DNA of 14,252 nt from Elusimicrobiota bacterium (GCA_003450735.1 DMEZ01000018.1:1-14252); one strand, 5' to 3'. Counted from the first letter of the stretch, positions 1 to 6,963 are shown. The notes: a model not told the origin generated them from the sequence alone. Program-made: numbers and translations.

Positions 1-597
1 ATCTTCAGCATTCTCGATAGAAAACGCGGCAATTGCTTCAACCTAGCACTGCTCTATATCGCGGTGGCGCAGCGCCTGGGCTATCCCGTTTATCCGGTCT
101 CGGCTACCGAGCATCTACTCGTTCGCTGGGTCGATCCCGCATTCAAGATGCAGAACATCGATCCCTCTGGACGGGGCAATTACTTCCCTGACGAGGACTA
201 CATCCGAAGGCTGGAGATCCCCGCGCATGCCATCAAGAACGGGACTTACCTGCGAACCATGTCCTATCGGGAGTTGGTGGGCTACATGGTGGCGGACCAT
301 GGCGGCTTCTATTACGGGGAATACCTCAAGGACGATGTCCTGGCCATTGCCCTCATGGAACGCGGTTTGGACCACAACAGGGGACATTCCGAATATTGGA
401 CCCACCTTGGAACCCGTTATCAGCATTGGGGATCACGGGAATTGATGCCCGAGGTTCGCGAGATCAAGTTTATCCGCGGGCTCGTCTTCATGAAGAAAGG
501 GATGCGGATGGGGCTTGGGAAGCCGGCGTCCATAGAACGAAAGGAGCGCAAGGAGCGTGAGGAGCGACAGAAGGTCCTGGCGAAGCCGGGGGTCTAA
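1..597 (+). CDS. Transglutaminase-like (SirB1/Transglut_core2 type) protein, 5' end missing
   Basis: The frame is open from base 1, so the start lies outside the window and only the last 198 residues are seen. Near the edge comes a RGNCFNLALLY motif followed by SATEHLLVRW and then NIDPS. This spacing of Cys12, His38 and an acidic residue (Asp54) matches the papain-like catalytic triad of the transglutaminase-like fold in SirB1-type proteins, where helical TPR-like repeats follow. The remainder (about residues 70-150) is helical with TPR-like spacing. The tail is short and highly charged (KERKEREERQK). No signal peptide can be judged because the N-terminus is absent. The stop is 1 nt before the next ATG, so it is probably co-transcribed with the RHS-core gene. 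Whether it is a protease, a transglutaminase or an inactive scaffold cannot be told. Confidence 0.75.
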   Translation: MFSILDRKRGNCFNLALLYIAVAQRLGYPVYPVSATEHLLVRWVDPAFKMQNIDPSGRGNYFPDEDYIRRLEIPAHAIKNGTYLRTMSYRELVGYMVADHGGFYYGEYLKDDVLAIALMERGLDHNRGHSEYWTHLGTRYQHWGSRELMPEVREIKFIRGLVFMKKGMRMGLGKPASIERKERKEREERQKVLAKPGV

Positions 598-598
598 T

Positions 599-1279
599 AT
601 GAAGCGAGTTCTAACGGCAGCGTTAGTCTGTTTCTCGATGATGGGGGCATGGTCGACGCTTGCACGGGAATTCGATGTTGAAACGGGATTGGTTCACATG
701 GGCGCACGTGACTACGATCCCAGTACCGGGCGTTTCCTGCAAGAAGACCCCATCATGGGCGAATTATCGCAGCCGCAGACCTTGCATCCATTCACGTACG
801 TCGGAAACAATCCCATCATCCGCACAGACCCTCTCGGACTATCATGGCGCGAGTCACCTGGGCTGGTATGGGACTGGTTCTCTGAGTCTGGCGAGGGTTC
901 ACGCTATTACGGACAACAAGCACCCTCGACACGGGAACTAATGATGTCCCGCGGAATCAGCAAGATTCGCCAAGATTTCATCAACAATCGATGCGCCCCA
1001 CTCCAGAGCGGCCGCGAGGGCGGACAAGCGTATCGTGATTCTATCCTTCATCCTTTCAATGGGACCGCAGTTCAGCTTGGGGGATATAACGCAAACGTCA
1101 GACTCGCGCCCAATGGGATGGCGATCTTTACCGTTGACAATTCACTCTCGCTCTGGTCAGCGGCCTACCATATTCCTGGCCTGCCAAAATACCTCCAGCG
1201 CGGCGGGTGGGTGCCTCTCATGGGCAACCTCAATCAAAGATTTCAGTGGCAGGAAGCAAGTCCCTGCGGGTGCCGATAG
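599..1279 (+). CDS. Small exported RHS-core protein (orphan RHS tip) with a variable C-terminal tail
   Basis: 226 residues from the ATG at 599. A longer in-frame start at 557 would overlap the upstream gene and bury the signal peptide. Residues 1-22 are a clear Sec signal peptide (MKR, hydrophobic core, ending STLA). Residues 29-81 are the RHS-repeat-associated core: GLVHMGARDYDPSTGRFL, QEDPI, then YVGNNPIIRTDPLGL. Normal RHS proteins carry this core at the end of a very large YD-repeat shell; here the shell is absent. The tail after DPLGL (about 145 residues) holds the family-variable part. Its end (FTVDNSLSLWSAAYH, then MGNLNQRFQW and a CGC near the C-terminus) resembles tails I associate with other RHS-core proteins, but I cannot name the fold. 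In polymorphic toxins this tail is the toxin, so a toxin role is possible. It may equally be a displaced, degenerate tip. A membrane-protein gene starts 11 nt downstream. Confidence 0.8.
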   Translation: MKRVLTAALVCFSMMGAWSTLAREFDVETGLVHMGARDYDPSTGRFLQEDPIMGELSQPQTLHPFTYVGNNPIIRTDPLGLSWRESPGLVWDWFSESGEGSRYYGQQAPSTRELMMSRGISKIRQDFINNRCAPLQSGREGGQAYRDSILHPFNGTAVQLGGYNANVRLAPNGMAIFTVDNSLSLWSAAYHIPGLPKYLQRGGWVPLMGNLNQRFQWQEASPCGCR

Positions 1280-1290
1280 GCCAACTCCTC

Positions 1291-1704
1291 ATGACCTGGA
1301 AATCTCGCCTGTTCCATGTGACCGACACCGAAAGGCCCTGGTATTCGGTCATCGCATGGTGGGAACTCAGACGTATTCCCTATAACCTCATCGTCGGGGG
1401 CGCTGGAACCGTTGCGGTTATGCTCGTCTGGCTATTTGTCTTTCTTCCGCCAAGGGATACCCGTGCTGAGACTGGAGTTGAGCCCCTATCTGTCATCATC
1501 TTTGGCTTTGCGGCAAACGCCGCCTATACCCTAGGCTGGCTCGTCGAACTAGCAGCGCGCATGCTGTCTCCCGGGCGAGCGCGAGACCTGGGTCCAAGGC
1601 TCCTTCGGCTTGGCATCAAGCTCTCGCTGGCCATGGCAGCTCTGCCGGCTTGCGTATACTTGCTCATGTGGATCCTCCGCATTGTTGGTGTCCGATTCAC
1701 GTGA
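1291..1704 (+). CDS. Three-helix integral membrane protein of unknown function
   Basis: 137 residues from the ATG at 1291; an upstream in-frame start at 1207 would overlap the RHS gene out of frame. After a polar N-terminus comes a WWELRRIPYNLIVGG motif leading into the first hydrophobic helix (about residues 27-53). Two more helices follow, around PLSVIIFGFAANAAYTLGWL and LSLAMAALPACVYLLMWIL. The W-E-x-R-R-x-x-Y-N signature is one I associate with uncharacterised small membrane proteins, not with any known enzyme. It follows the RHS-core stop by 11 nt on the same strand, so the two are probably co-transcribed. A membrane immunity protein for the RHS tail is conceivable from this position, but nothing in the sequence proves it. 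Confidence 0.65.
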   Translation: MTWKSRLFHVTDTERPWYSVIAWWELRRIPYNLIVGGAGTVAVMLVWLFVFLPPRDTRAETGVEPLSVIIFGFAANAAYTLGWLVELAARMLSPGRARDLGPRLLRLGIKLSLAMAALPACVYLLMWILRIVGVRFT

Positions 1705-1729
1705 CGCCGGCCCGGTACGCTAAGCTTCC

Positions 1730-1741
1730 GAGACGCTGACG
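1730..1741. repeat. 12-bp direct repeat, left copy
   Basis: GAGACGCTGACG occurs here and again at 2348-2359 in the same orientation, on either side of the first HTH/phased-repeat module. It could be a target-site duplication or an old recombination scar. The second HTH module lacks such flanks, so chance is possible. Confidence 0.35.
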
Positions 1742-1782
1742 ATAGTGGGAACTTGAGAGGTCGGTTCAGCGGGATTCTTCGT

Positions 1783-2148
1783 CTATGGCAGTACCCCCCT
1801 CCGAAAAGCCTGCAAAATCGTCCGCTCGTCCTTCATCCTGAGCATCGCCCGCAACTGCCTCTCGCCAATCCCTCCACCCAGGTCATGAGTCCGAACCAAA
1901 TGTTCCTTGATGGCCTTTGGCAAAGCAAGGAGCGCCAACAGGTTCCGCATCTTGCACCGGCTCAACCTCATCTGTCCAGCCACTTCAGACTCGCTGGACT
2001 GCCCAGCCTTCAGTAATTCAGCGCATTCCTGCGCCACCGCGATCACGCTACGACCATCCCAGGGTCTGAGAGACACAGGTCGAATCTTTCCTGCCTCCTC
2101 CCTCCGAACCAAGGCGCATCGCCCCTTCGCCCGCCGCACGAGAGCCAC
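1783..2148 (-). CDS. ParB/KorB-type helix-turn-helix DNA-binding protein, copy 1
   Basis: 121 residues from a GTG at 2148, chosen because conservation with the second copy becomes protein-like from here and a GAGG lies 5 nt upstream. Residues 1-40 carry VALVRRAKGRC and the conserved block RPVSLRPWDGRSVIAVAQE. Residues 53-78 form the HTH (QMRLSRCKMRNLLALLALP), which follows the ParB-family pattern of a recognition helix then LLxLLxLP. GERQLRAMLRMKDE at about 95-108 matches the ParB motif after the HTH. There is no N-terminal ParB CTPase/nuclease domain, so this is a stand-alone HTH. The paralogue at 6463-6840 keeps most residues while many codons differ silently, which shows purifying selection on both. 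Upstream lie four phased TGCCA repeats (minus-strand reading), the likely binding site. A much longer reading from 2331 is open but would translate the repeats. Confidence 0.72.
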   Translation of the reverse strand: MALVRRAKGRCALVRREEAGKIRPVSLRPWDGRSVIAVAQECAELLKAGQSSESEVAGQMRLSRCKMRNLLALLALPKAIKEHLVRTHDLGGGIGERQLRAMLRMKDERTILQAFRRGVLP

Positions 2149-2188
2149 CGGGACCTCGTGCTGTATGTGCGCGGGACGTGTCAGCTGC

Positions 2189-2230
2189 TGGCACCTCCTG
2201 GCAGCTTCTGGCAGTCCCAGGCAGCTGCAG
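2189..2230. repeat. Helically phased short direct repeats (TGGCA every 10 bp), copy 1
   Basis: TGGCA or AGGCA begins at 2189, 2199, 2209 and 2219, an exact 10-bp period, ending in the palindrome CAGCTG. All units lie on one face of the helix, as expected for cooperative binding by a multimeric protein. The array begins about 40 bp upstream of the GTG of the HTH gene and recurs at the same relative place upstream of its paralogue. I infer it is the operator or partition-like site of that protein. Confidence 0.75.
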
Positions 2231-2237
2231 TTTTTTA

Positions 2238-2255
2238 TGCCGTAATGAGCCGGCA
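2238..2255. promoter_or_regulatory. Conserved palindrome next to the phased repeats, copy 1
   Basis: TGCCGTAATGAGCCGGCA has 5-bp inverted arms (TGCCG/CGGCA) around an 8-nt centre. It is matched at 6930-6947 with a single base changed. Homology between the two modules stops just beyond it, so it marks the module edge. It could be an operator or a recombinase core site. Confidence 0.5.
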
Positions 2256-2309
2256 GATGACTTTGACGCTCAGCGAACACCCCATCCGTAAGGCTGAATC
2301 GCTCTAGAT

Positions 2310-2330
2310 TGGCCCTCCCAAAGAGGGCCA
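2310..2330 (+). terminator. GC hairpin with weak T tail, possibly a relic terminator
   Basis: TGGCCCTC and GAGGGCCA pair over 8 bp around a CCAAA loop, followed by TTTCTATG on the plus strand. It sits where the other HTH module has its hairpin-plus-promoter, but no plus-strand gene follows here. It may be a decayed copy of that unit or a terminator for stray transcripts. Confidence 0.45.
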
Positions 2331-2347
2331 TTTCTATGTGGGTAGCA

Positions 2348-2359
2348 GAGACGCTGACG
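2348..2359. repeat. 12-bp direct repeat, right copy
   Basis: Second GAGACGCTGACG, matching 1730-1741 exactly; together they bracket about 600 bp holding the first HTH gene, its repeats and its palindrome. Confidence 0.35.
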
Positions 2360-2397
2360 GACTCGATGATGTAGCCCAGCGTTCATGAACTGCTGGC

Positions 2398-4275
2398 TTA
2401 CGATCTCCTTCCATGCAGGTCCGGCACTGGCAGTCCTTTCTTGCCGACCGCGCGCCAGAGATTTCTCCGCCGCCAATGGACTGCCCCCCACTCGCCGAGG
2501 AGCCGCTTGGCGGCATCCGAATCGACCTCCCAGAGAGCCTGCATCCACTCAACGCACCGGTCGTAATCGGAGCCCGCGTTGGACTCCGGGCCAGGAATGA
2601 ATCGATGGATGTTGCGCTTCCAGAAAGCCTGCAGCTCGGGGACCAAGGTCGTCGCCCCAAGGCGATGAAGCCAAGTACGCCGGGAAGCCAGCAGGGCTTT
2701 ATCCATGGCCCAACCATATCCCAGAATTTGCGTGAGCGTCGGTGAATACGCCTTGAGCCAGTCTCCGCTCTCCACGTCCAGGCTGAGGCGAGCCAGTTCG
2801 TTAAGGCAGCGGCGCGGAGAATGCGGACCAGCCTCTATTGCCTTGAGGAGGAACCGAATGCTCTCTTGAAATCCGGACGCGGCCGAGTCGCCCTGCCGGG
2901 CCGCGTCGATGAGAGCGCGAACCCAGGACCCTTCTGGGCGCGGCCTCTCCCACAGGCCTGCTTGGCCGAAGTCACAGCAGCCGATGCTTCTCTCCGTCAC
3001 GAGCGAGCGCCACTGATCGAAAAGCTCGTCCCTCATGGCGTCGAAAGCCGGCGACGGAACCCGACTGAAGGCACTCAGCGCCCTATCCCAGTTCCTCCAA
3101 TCGGAGAGAAGAGCCGACTGCAGCCGGATCGCTTCGTCCGTATCCTCACGGCCCAAGGCCGCAGCGACCTGTCGCCAGGTCGTCAGCAAGGCGATGAACC
3201 GCTCATCTGGTTCTTTGCCGCGCAATCCGCCGCCGCGAGAAGCGATCAGGGTCTCGCGCGGGTCCCAATTCTTCCCGCCTCGGATGTACAGGTAGGATGT
3301 CGCGGCTTCGGCGCAGACCTGATATAGTTCATCATTCTCCTCTTTCCGCGACAATTCCTTGATCACGGGGATGGCCAAGGACCAATCCTGGCTGATCCTG
3401 GACCGGCAGGCTTGCAAATAGCTTGATCGGTCCTGGCCGCGACACAGATCCTTGTAGATGGTAAACCATCCCGAATGGGCCGAATTCAAAACCCTACTCC
3501 AGCGGCCTTCGGCCTTGTGGGCTCGGATTCCTTCCAAGATGTCTCTCTTGGCATCTTTTCCGAGATTGCGAACAAAGGCGGCCATGGCCTTGTCGTCCAA
3601 ATCCAGGCCACGATTGGAGTGTTCCAGCTCGCGTAATTCGTCGAGCAGATGAAACAGGCTCTTGGCCTCGCGACGGCATCGGCGCAGTTCCCACTCGATC
3701 AGGCAGCCCGTAGCCTTGGGGCCGAGGCCAAAGCTTTCGTATTCGAACGTACCCATCCATTCGGGCAGCGATGATCTGATTTCGTCGACGCTTTCGGCGA
3801 CCGCGTTGGCGAAGTTGCAATCAGGGTCCAGGTCTTCATCGAAGACACGCGGCAGCAACAAGGCCATGCGCGCCGCGATGGGCTCAAGATCGCCGGTTAC
3901 GGAAAGAGGATCGAAGTAGGGCTGCTCCCAATGGTGTCCTTGGATGACATAGTTCCCCTGTTCGTCGCAGGCTTCGTTGATCACTCGATCCCAATCCTTC
4001 CAGGCTTTATTCCACTCCTGGAGGACCTTGGCCGGGCCTGGACTCGGTTCGGCGCTCTTGGGGGTGGATTGCATGGCGCGACGCAACGCGGCGCCGGTAT
4101 CCGGGTCGAGCTTGGCGGCAAGACGGCCGATCCCATCGTTTCCAAGCGTCGACAAGGCGCCGGCGAGCACGCACTGAATCTCCTCGTCGGAGAGTCCGGC
4201 CCTGAGCCGGCCGAGTATCTCCTTTTCTTTCCGGTTATCGGACTTCAAGGCGGGTTGGGGCTTTCTCATCGGCAT
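2398..4275 (-). CDS. Large all-helical cytoplasmic protein of unknown function, last gene of the AlbA/SEC-C operon
   Basis: 625 residues from the ATG at 4275. That ATG shares one base with the stop of the upstream gene (TGATG), and an AGAGGG ribosome site lies 6 nt before it, so translation is coupled. An in-frame TTG one codon earlier is a weaker start. I do not recognise the family. The protein is rich in Trp, Arg, Glu and Leu and predicted helical throughout, with no signal peptide or membrane segment. The N-terminal part has WNKAWKDWDRVINEACDEQG followed by GNYVIQGHHWEQPYFDP. The middle and end (EELAFSR-like helices around LSRKEENDELYQVCAEAA and FQESIRFLLKAIEAGPHSPRRC) resemble TPR or HEAT-like scaffolds. 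The coupling to the SEC-C protein suggests they act together or in one complex. Confidence 0.8.
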   Translation of the reverse strand: MPMRKPQPALKSDNRKEKEILGRLRAGLSDEEIQCVLAGALSTLGNDGIGRLAAKLDPDTGAALRRAMQSTPKSAEPSPGPAKVLQEWNKAWKDWDRVINEACDEQGNYVIQGHHWEQPYFDPLSVTGDLEPIAARMALLLPRVFDEDLDPDCNFANAVAESVDEIRSSLPEWMGTFEYESFGLGPKATGCLIEWELRRCRREAKSLFHLLDELRELEHSNRGLDLDDKAMAAFVRNLGKDAKRDILEGIRAHKAEGRWSRVLNSAHSGWFTIYKDLCRGQDRSSYLQACRSRISQDWSLAIPVIKELSRKEENDELYQVCAEAATSYLYIRGGKNWDPRETLIASRGGGLRGKEPDERFIALLTTWRQVAAALGREDTDEAIRLQSALLSDWRNWDRALSAFSRVPSPAFDAMRDELFDQWRSLVTERSIGCCDFGQAGLWERPRPEGSWVRALIDAARQGDSAASGFQESIRFLLKAIEAGPHSPRRCLNELARLSLDVESGDWLKAYSPTLTQILGYGWAMDKALLASRRTWLHRLGATTLVPELQAFWKRNIHRFIPGPESNAGSDYDRCVEWMQALWEVDSDAAKRLLGEWGAVHWRRRNLWRAVGKKGLPVPDLHGRRS

Positions 4276-5012
4276 CAAGCGCCCTCTTTTTCCGCGGGAT
4301 GAACCAACTCATAGAGTCCCAGCCAAGGGCCTTGTGAGAAGTTCTCCTTCGGATATCTCTCCTTGAAGAAGTGGAAACGATCCCATAGCGGCTTCAGGGC
4401 TTCTTGGCAGCCCATCATCCCCAGGACCATGCAGATCAAAGACAGCGCGTATACGTCTATCGCCGAAGAGGCGATGAGCTTAAGTAAAGCCGAAGAACAG
4501 TCGATCTTGGATTCGTATATAATCCTGATGGCTTGCTCGACAAAACAGTCATTCTGCACCTGACCCAGTTCCGCGATCAACATTGGCACAGTGGCTTCCC
4601 GCAAATCAAGCAGCTTGTCCATAAGAACCCGGTGGTTGAGGGGGTCGGGGTCCTGCTTCAAAATCGCGATAAGCCCTGCGGCGTTGTTTGTCCGTTCGAT
4701 TTTACTCCTCTCCCCCTTTCCGCGGGAAATAAACGACCTAGCGACATCGCCGGCCAGCGCCTCGACTTCAGGCCTTAGTAGGCAACTGTACAAGAGCCTA
4801 GGGGCAGACATTGCTTCGTCCGGCAAAGGCAAAGGATTGTTCGTAAAGAACGCTTCATCGGCTTTGGGTGTTCCATAGTCGCTCACCGTGTTAACCAGGA
4901 TAATCGGATGAATCTTCTCCGGATACGTCTCGGCCGAGGCTGCGTCTATGCAACAGCGTTTGTATTTCTTTCCGCTGCCGCAGGGGCATGGGTCGTTTCT
5001 TCCGACAGGCAT
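4275..5012 (-). CDS. SEC-C zinc-motif protein with a HEAT-like helical body
   Basis: 245 residues. Residues 4-21 are a textbook SEC-C motif, GRNDPCPCGSGKKYKRCC, with ligands Cys9, Cys11, Cys20 and Cys21. This is the zinc-binding tail first known from SecA and used elsewhere as a protein-binding module. Here it is at the N-terminus. The remaining residues form helical pairs (for example LLDLREATVPMLIAELG and CFVEQAIRIIYESKI) in a HEAT-like rhythm. A GAGG lies 8 nt before the ATG. It starts 12 nt after the AlbA-domain gene and overlaps the next gene by 1 nt, so it is the middle gene of a tight three-gene operon. A role as adaptor between the regulator and the large helical protein is an inference from order only. 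Confidence 0.85.
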   Translation of the reverse strand: MPVGRNDPCPCGSGKKYKRCCIDAASAETYPEKIHPIILVNTVSDYGTPKADEAFFTNNPLPLPDEAMSAPRLLYSCLLRPEVEALAGDVARSFISRGKGERSKIERTNNAAGLIAILKQDPDPLNHRVLMDKLLDLREATVPMLIAELGQVQNDCFVEQAIRIIYESKIDCSSALLKLIASSAIDVYALSLICMVLGMMGCQEALKPLWDRFHFFKERYPKENFSQGPWLGLYELVHPAEKEGA

Positions 5013-5024
5013 GATCTTGGCGCC

Positions 5025-6395
5025 TCAGGATCCGACGACTTCCCAGTGGCCACCCTTGTCCGGGCCAATTCGCCGAAGTAGCCCGCGCTTTTTCAATGCG
5101 GCGAGATTCTTCTCGACGGCGGTCGTGCTGATCCTGAGGCGGCTGGAAAGAGCTGATATGGTGATCCGGCTGTCGCGGTGGATCAAGGCGAGAATCCTCA
5201 GTGCGGTTCCTCCCAACCGTTCTCCCAACTTTTCTCCCAACCTTTCTCCCGACTTCCCTCCGGACGCCCCCAAACTCTTATCCGAACCGCTCGGCCGCCG
5301 ATAGAAAGCGACCAGGAACCCGCTCTTGAGAGCCTTGAAAACCACCTTCACACCGTTCGCGGCGCACTCTTGCGCGATGCGCTTGAGGCCTGAGCCCCAT
5401 TCTTCCACGTCTTTGGTCCGAAATAGGACTCGAGCGACCAAGGGATTGCGGGGCATGGAGCGCTCGTCGCCCTTGATGAAATCGTCCGGCGTGTAGCCCT
5501 CCGGGAACTCCCCGGGGTTGAATATCTCGACCCGGTCCTTGAAGATCGCGACCTCGTTGTTGCGCATGACTTGGTAATCGCGGTGGCAGAGCGAGTTGAC
5601 CAGTGCCTCGCGAAGTGCCTTCATCGGAATCTCCGGAATTTCCTCGCGCTCTAGTTTCCCAAACTGGACCCGCCAATCGATGTGCTCCTTGACGTAGGTC
5701 TCCGCGTTCTCCAGCACCTTGAAAAGTGGCCCTTCAAAGGTCTTGATATCGATGAAAGTGGTCTTGTCCGTGCCGGCAAAGACGGCAGCTTGGACTCTCA
5801 GCAGATTTTCGTCGCAGAACAGGACTTCGCCGGCCCTGAGCAAGCGACCATTTCGCAGGAGCTTCAGCTTATTGAGCGTGACCTTGACGCTCTTGAACTC
5901 GAACTCGACGCGCCCCACGGACCGTCCTTGCTTGACCATCCGCCGCACGGTCGTCGCGTCCACGTCGGAGAGCTTCCGCTCCGAGAGTTCAGAATCCCAA
6001 CGCGCATGGTCTCCGCCGCGATTCCGGAACATTCGTTCCAGTTCGCGGGCCGAAATCTGGCGATCTTCATCGCCGACGCGGATATAGGCTCTTCCGAAGG
6101 CGAAGTATGGCCCGTCCTGGCCAGCAAATCGAACTCGAACACAGTCTTTGCCGGACAGCTTCACCCGCTCGACCTTTGGGTAAATGCGGGGCTCGATGCG
6201 CTCCGACATCGCCCGCGAAACGTCTCTCAAGGTCTGTTCCGAGACGGCTTGGCCAAGCACCGTTCCGTCGTTGCGGACGCCGAAGTAAAGCTCGCCATTT
6301 CGATGCTTGTTCAGGATAGACGCGACCGAAATTACGCCCTCTTTTAATTCGGACGTTGAACGCTTCAGTTCCAAGGTCTCTGTCTCGGGTCTCAT
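5025..6395 (-). CDS. AlbA_2 (Schlafen-type) / GHKL-like ATPase / winged-HTH regulator
   Basis: 456 residues. Residues 5-122 are an AlbA_2 domain: E-LELKRS, GELYFGVRNDGTVLG, then AYIRVGDEDRQIS. Residues 255-345 are the HATPase_c_4-like module, with LREALVNSLCHRDY (262-274 region), DRVEIFNPGEFPEGY and EEWGSGLKRI. Residues 397-455 are a C-terminal winged helix (RILALIHRDSRITISALSSRL). Such proteins are often annotated as RecG-like or as ATP-binding transcriptional regulators; their ligand is generally unknown. A low-complexity linker (SGERLGEKLGERLGG, about 382-396) of the kind often seen in this family joins ATPase and HTH. It is the first gene of the operon with the SEC-C and helical proteins. 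The second ParB-type HTH gene lies 67 bp upstream on the same strand and may be part of the same transcript. No strong ribosome site precedes the ATG. Confidence 0.87.
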   Translation of the reverse strand: MRPETETLELKRSTSELKEGVISVASILNKHRNGELYFGVRNDGTVLGQAVSEQTLRDVSRAMSERIEPRIYPKVERVKLSGKDCVRVRFAGQDGPYFAFGRAYIRVGDEDRQISARELERMFRNRGGDHARWDSELSERKLSDVDATTVRRMVKQGRSVGRVEFEFKSVKVTLNKLKLLRNGRLLRAGEVLFCDENLLRVQAAVFAGTDKTTFIDIKTFEGPLFKVLENAETYVKEHIDWRVQFGKLEREEIPEIPMKALREALVNSLCHRDYQVMRNNEVAIFKDRVEIFNPGEFPEGYTPDDFIKGDERSMPRNPLVARVLFRTKDVEEWGSGLKRIAQECAANGVKVVFKALKSGFLVAFYRRPSGSDKSLGASGGKSGERLGEKLGERLGGTALRILALIHRDSRITISALSSRLRISTTAVEKNLAALKKRGLLRRIGPDKGGHWEVVGS

Positions 6396-6462
6396 GCTGT
6401 GGTTATTTCTGCAGGAACCATTTTATGAAATTTCTCCACCAAGGGGCTTCGGCCCAAATCGG

Positions 6463-6840
6463 TTACGAGTTGGCTGATGGCGCAAACACCATCCTCCGAA
6501 ACTCCACAAGCCGAGGCCGCTCCCCTCGAATCCGCAGCAGCGCCCTCAACTGCCTCTCCCCAACCCGCCCGTCCATGTCCCGCGTCCGAACCAAGTAATC
6601 TCTGATTGTCTTGGGCAGCGCCAATAGGGTCATCAGGTTCCGCATCTTACACCTGCTCAGCCGCATCTGCTCCGTGGCCTCAGCTACACTCATACCCGCC
6701 TTCAATAGATCTGCGCATTCCTGGGCGACGGCTATGACACTGCGGCCTTCCCACGGCTTCAGGGACACCGGCCGAGCCTTTCCGACCTCCCCCCTCCGGA
6801 CCAAGGAGCACCTCCCCTTGGCCAGCCGGACCAGGGCCAC
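6463..6840 (-). CDS. ParB/KorB-type helix-turn-helix DNA-binding protein, copy 2
   Basis: 125 residues from the GTG at 6840, aligned with the GTG of copy 1. It has the same parts in order: VALVRLAKGRC, RPVSLKPWEGRSVIAVAQE, the HTH QMRLSRCKMRNLMTLLALP, then GERQLRALLRIRGE. It differs at the C-terminus (VFAPSANS). Silent codon differences from copy 1 are frequent in this part, so both copies have been kept as proteins. It is divergent from the ankyrin-caspase gene, with the phased repeats, palindrome and hairpin between them, so it may control itself and the caspase. It is 67 bp upstream of the AlbA-domain operon on the same strand. An alternative role is recruiting a partner as KorB or ParB proteins do. 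Confidence 0.75.
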   Translation of the reverse strand: MALVRLAKGRCSLVRRGEVGKARPVSLKPWEGRSVIAVAQECADLLKAGMSVAEATEQMRLSRCKMRNLMTLLALPKTIRDYLVRTRDMDGRVGERQLRALLRIRGERPRLVEFRRMVFAPSANS

Positions 6841-6880
6841 CGGCAGTTCGTGCTCTATTCGTGCCGACCGTGTCAGCCCC

Positions 6881-6922
6881 AGGCACCTCCTGGCAGCTCC
6901 TGGCAGTCTCTGGCAGCTGCAG
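6881..6922. repeat. Helically phased short direct repeats (TGGCA every 10 bp), copy 2
   Basis: AGGCA or TGGCA begins at 6881, 6891, 6901 and 6911, an exact 10-bp period, ending in CAGCTGCAG as in copy 1. Between copies the 5-bp cores are nearly unchanged while the spacers vary. If the stretch were translated most differences would change the amino acid, which argues for a DNA site. Confidence 0.75.
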
Positions 6923-6929
6923 TTCTTTT

Positions 6930-6947
6930 TGCCGTAATGATCCGGCA
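6930..6947. promoter_or_regulatory. Conserved palindrome next to the phased repeats, copy 2
   Basis: TGCCGTAATGATCCGGCA, one base different from 2238-2255, with the same TGCCG/CGGCA arms. It lies between the two divergent genes and is followed by the GGCAGCCAGTTTCC sequence that also appears after the caspase gene. Confidence 0.5.
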
Positions 6948-6963
6948 GCCAGTTTCCGACGGA

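Noticed and set aside
2189..2230. CRISPR array
   Set aside because: Units are 10 bp with no spacers of CRISPR length and no cas genes nearby; better read as a protein-binding array.
2149..2331. Longer start of the first HTH gene at 2331
   Set aside because: It would translate the phased repeats and the hairpin. Differences between copies there are mostly non-synonymous and spare the repeat cores, so the stretch behaves as DNA, not protein.
2821..3327. 168-codon plus-strand open frame
   Set aside because: Antisense to the 625-residue protein, no ribosome site, no recognisable motif.
5682..6347. 221-codon plus-strand open frame
   Set aside because: Lies wholly opposite the AlbA/ATPase gene, whose domains are unmistakable; shadow of a GC-rich gene.
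1783..6840. Insertion sequence or transposon
   Set aside because: No transposase or recombinase gene and no terminal inverted repeats; only the duplicated HTH modules and a 12-bp repeat hint at mobility.
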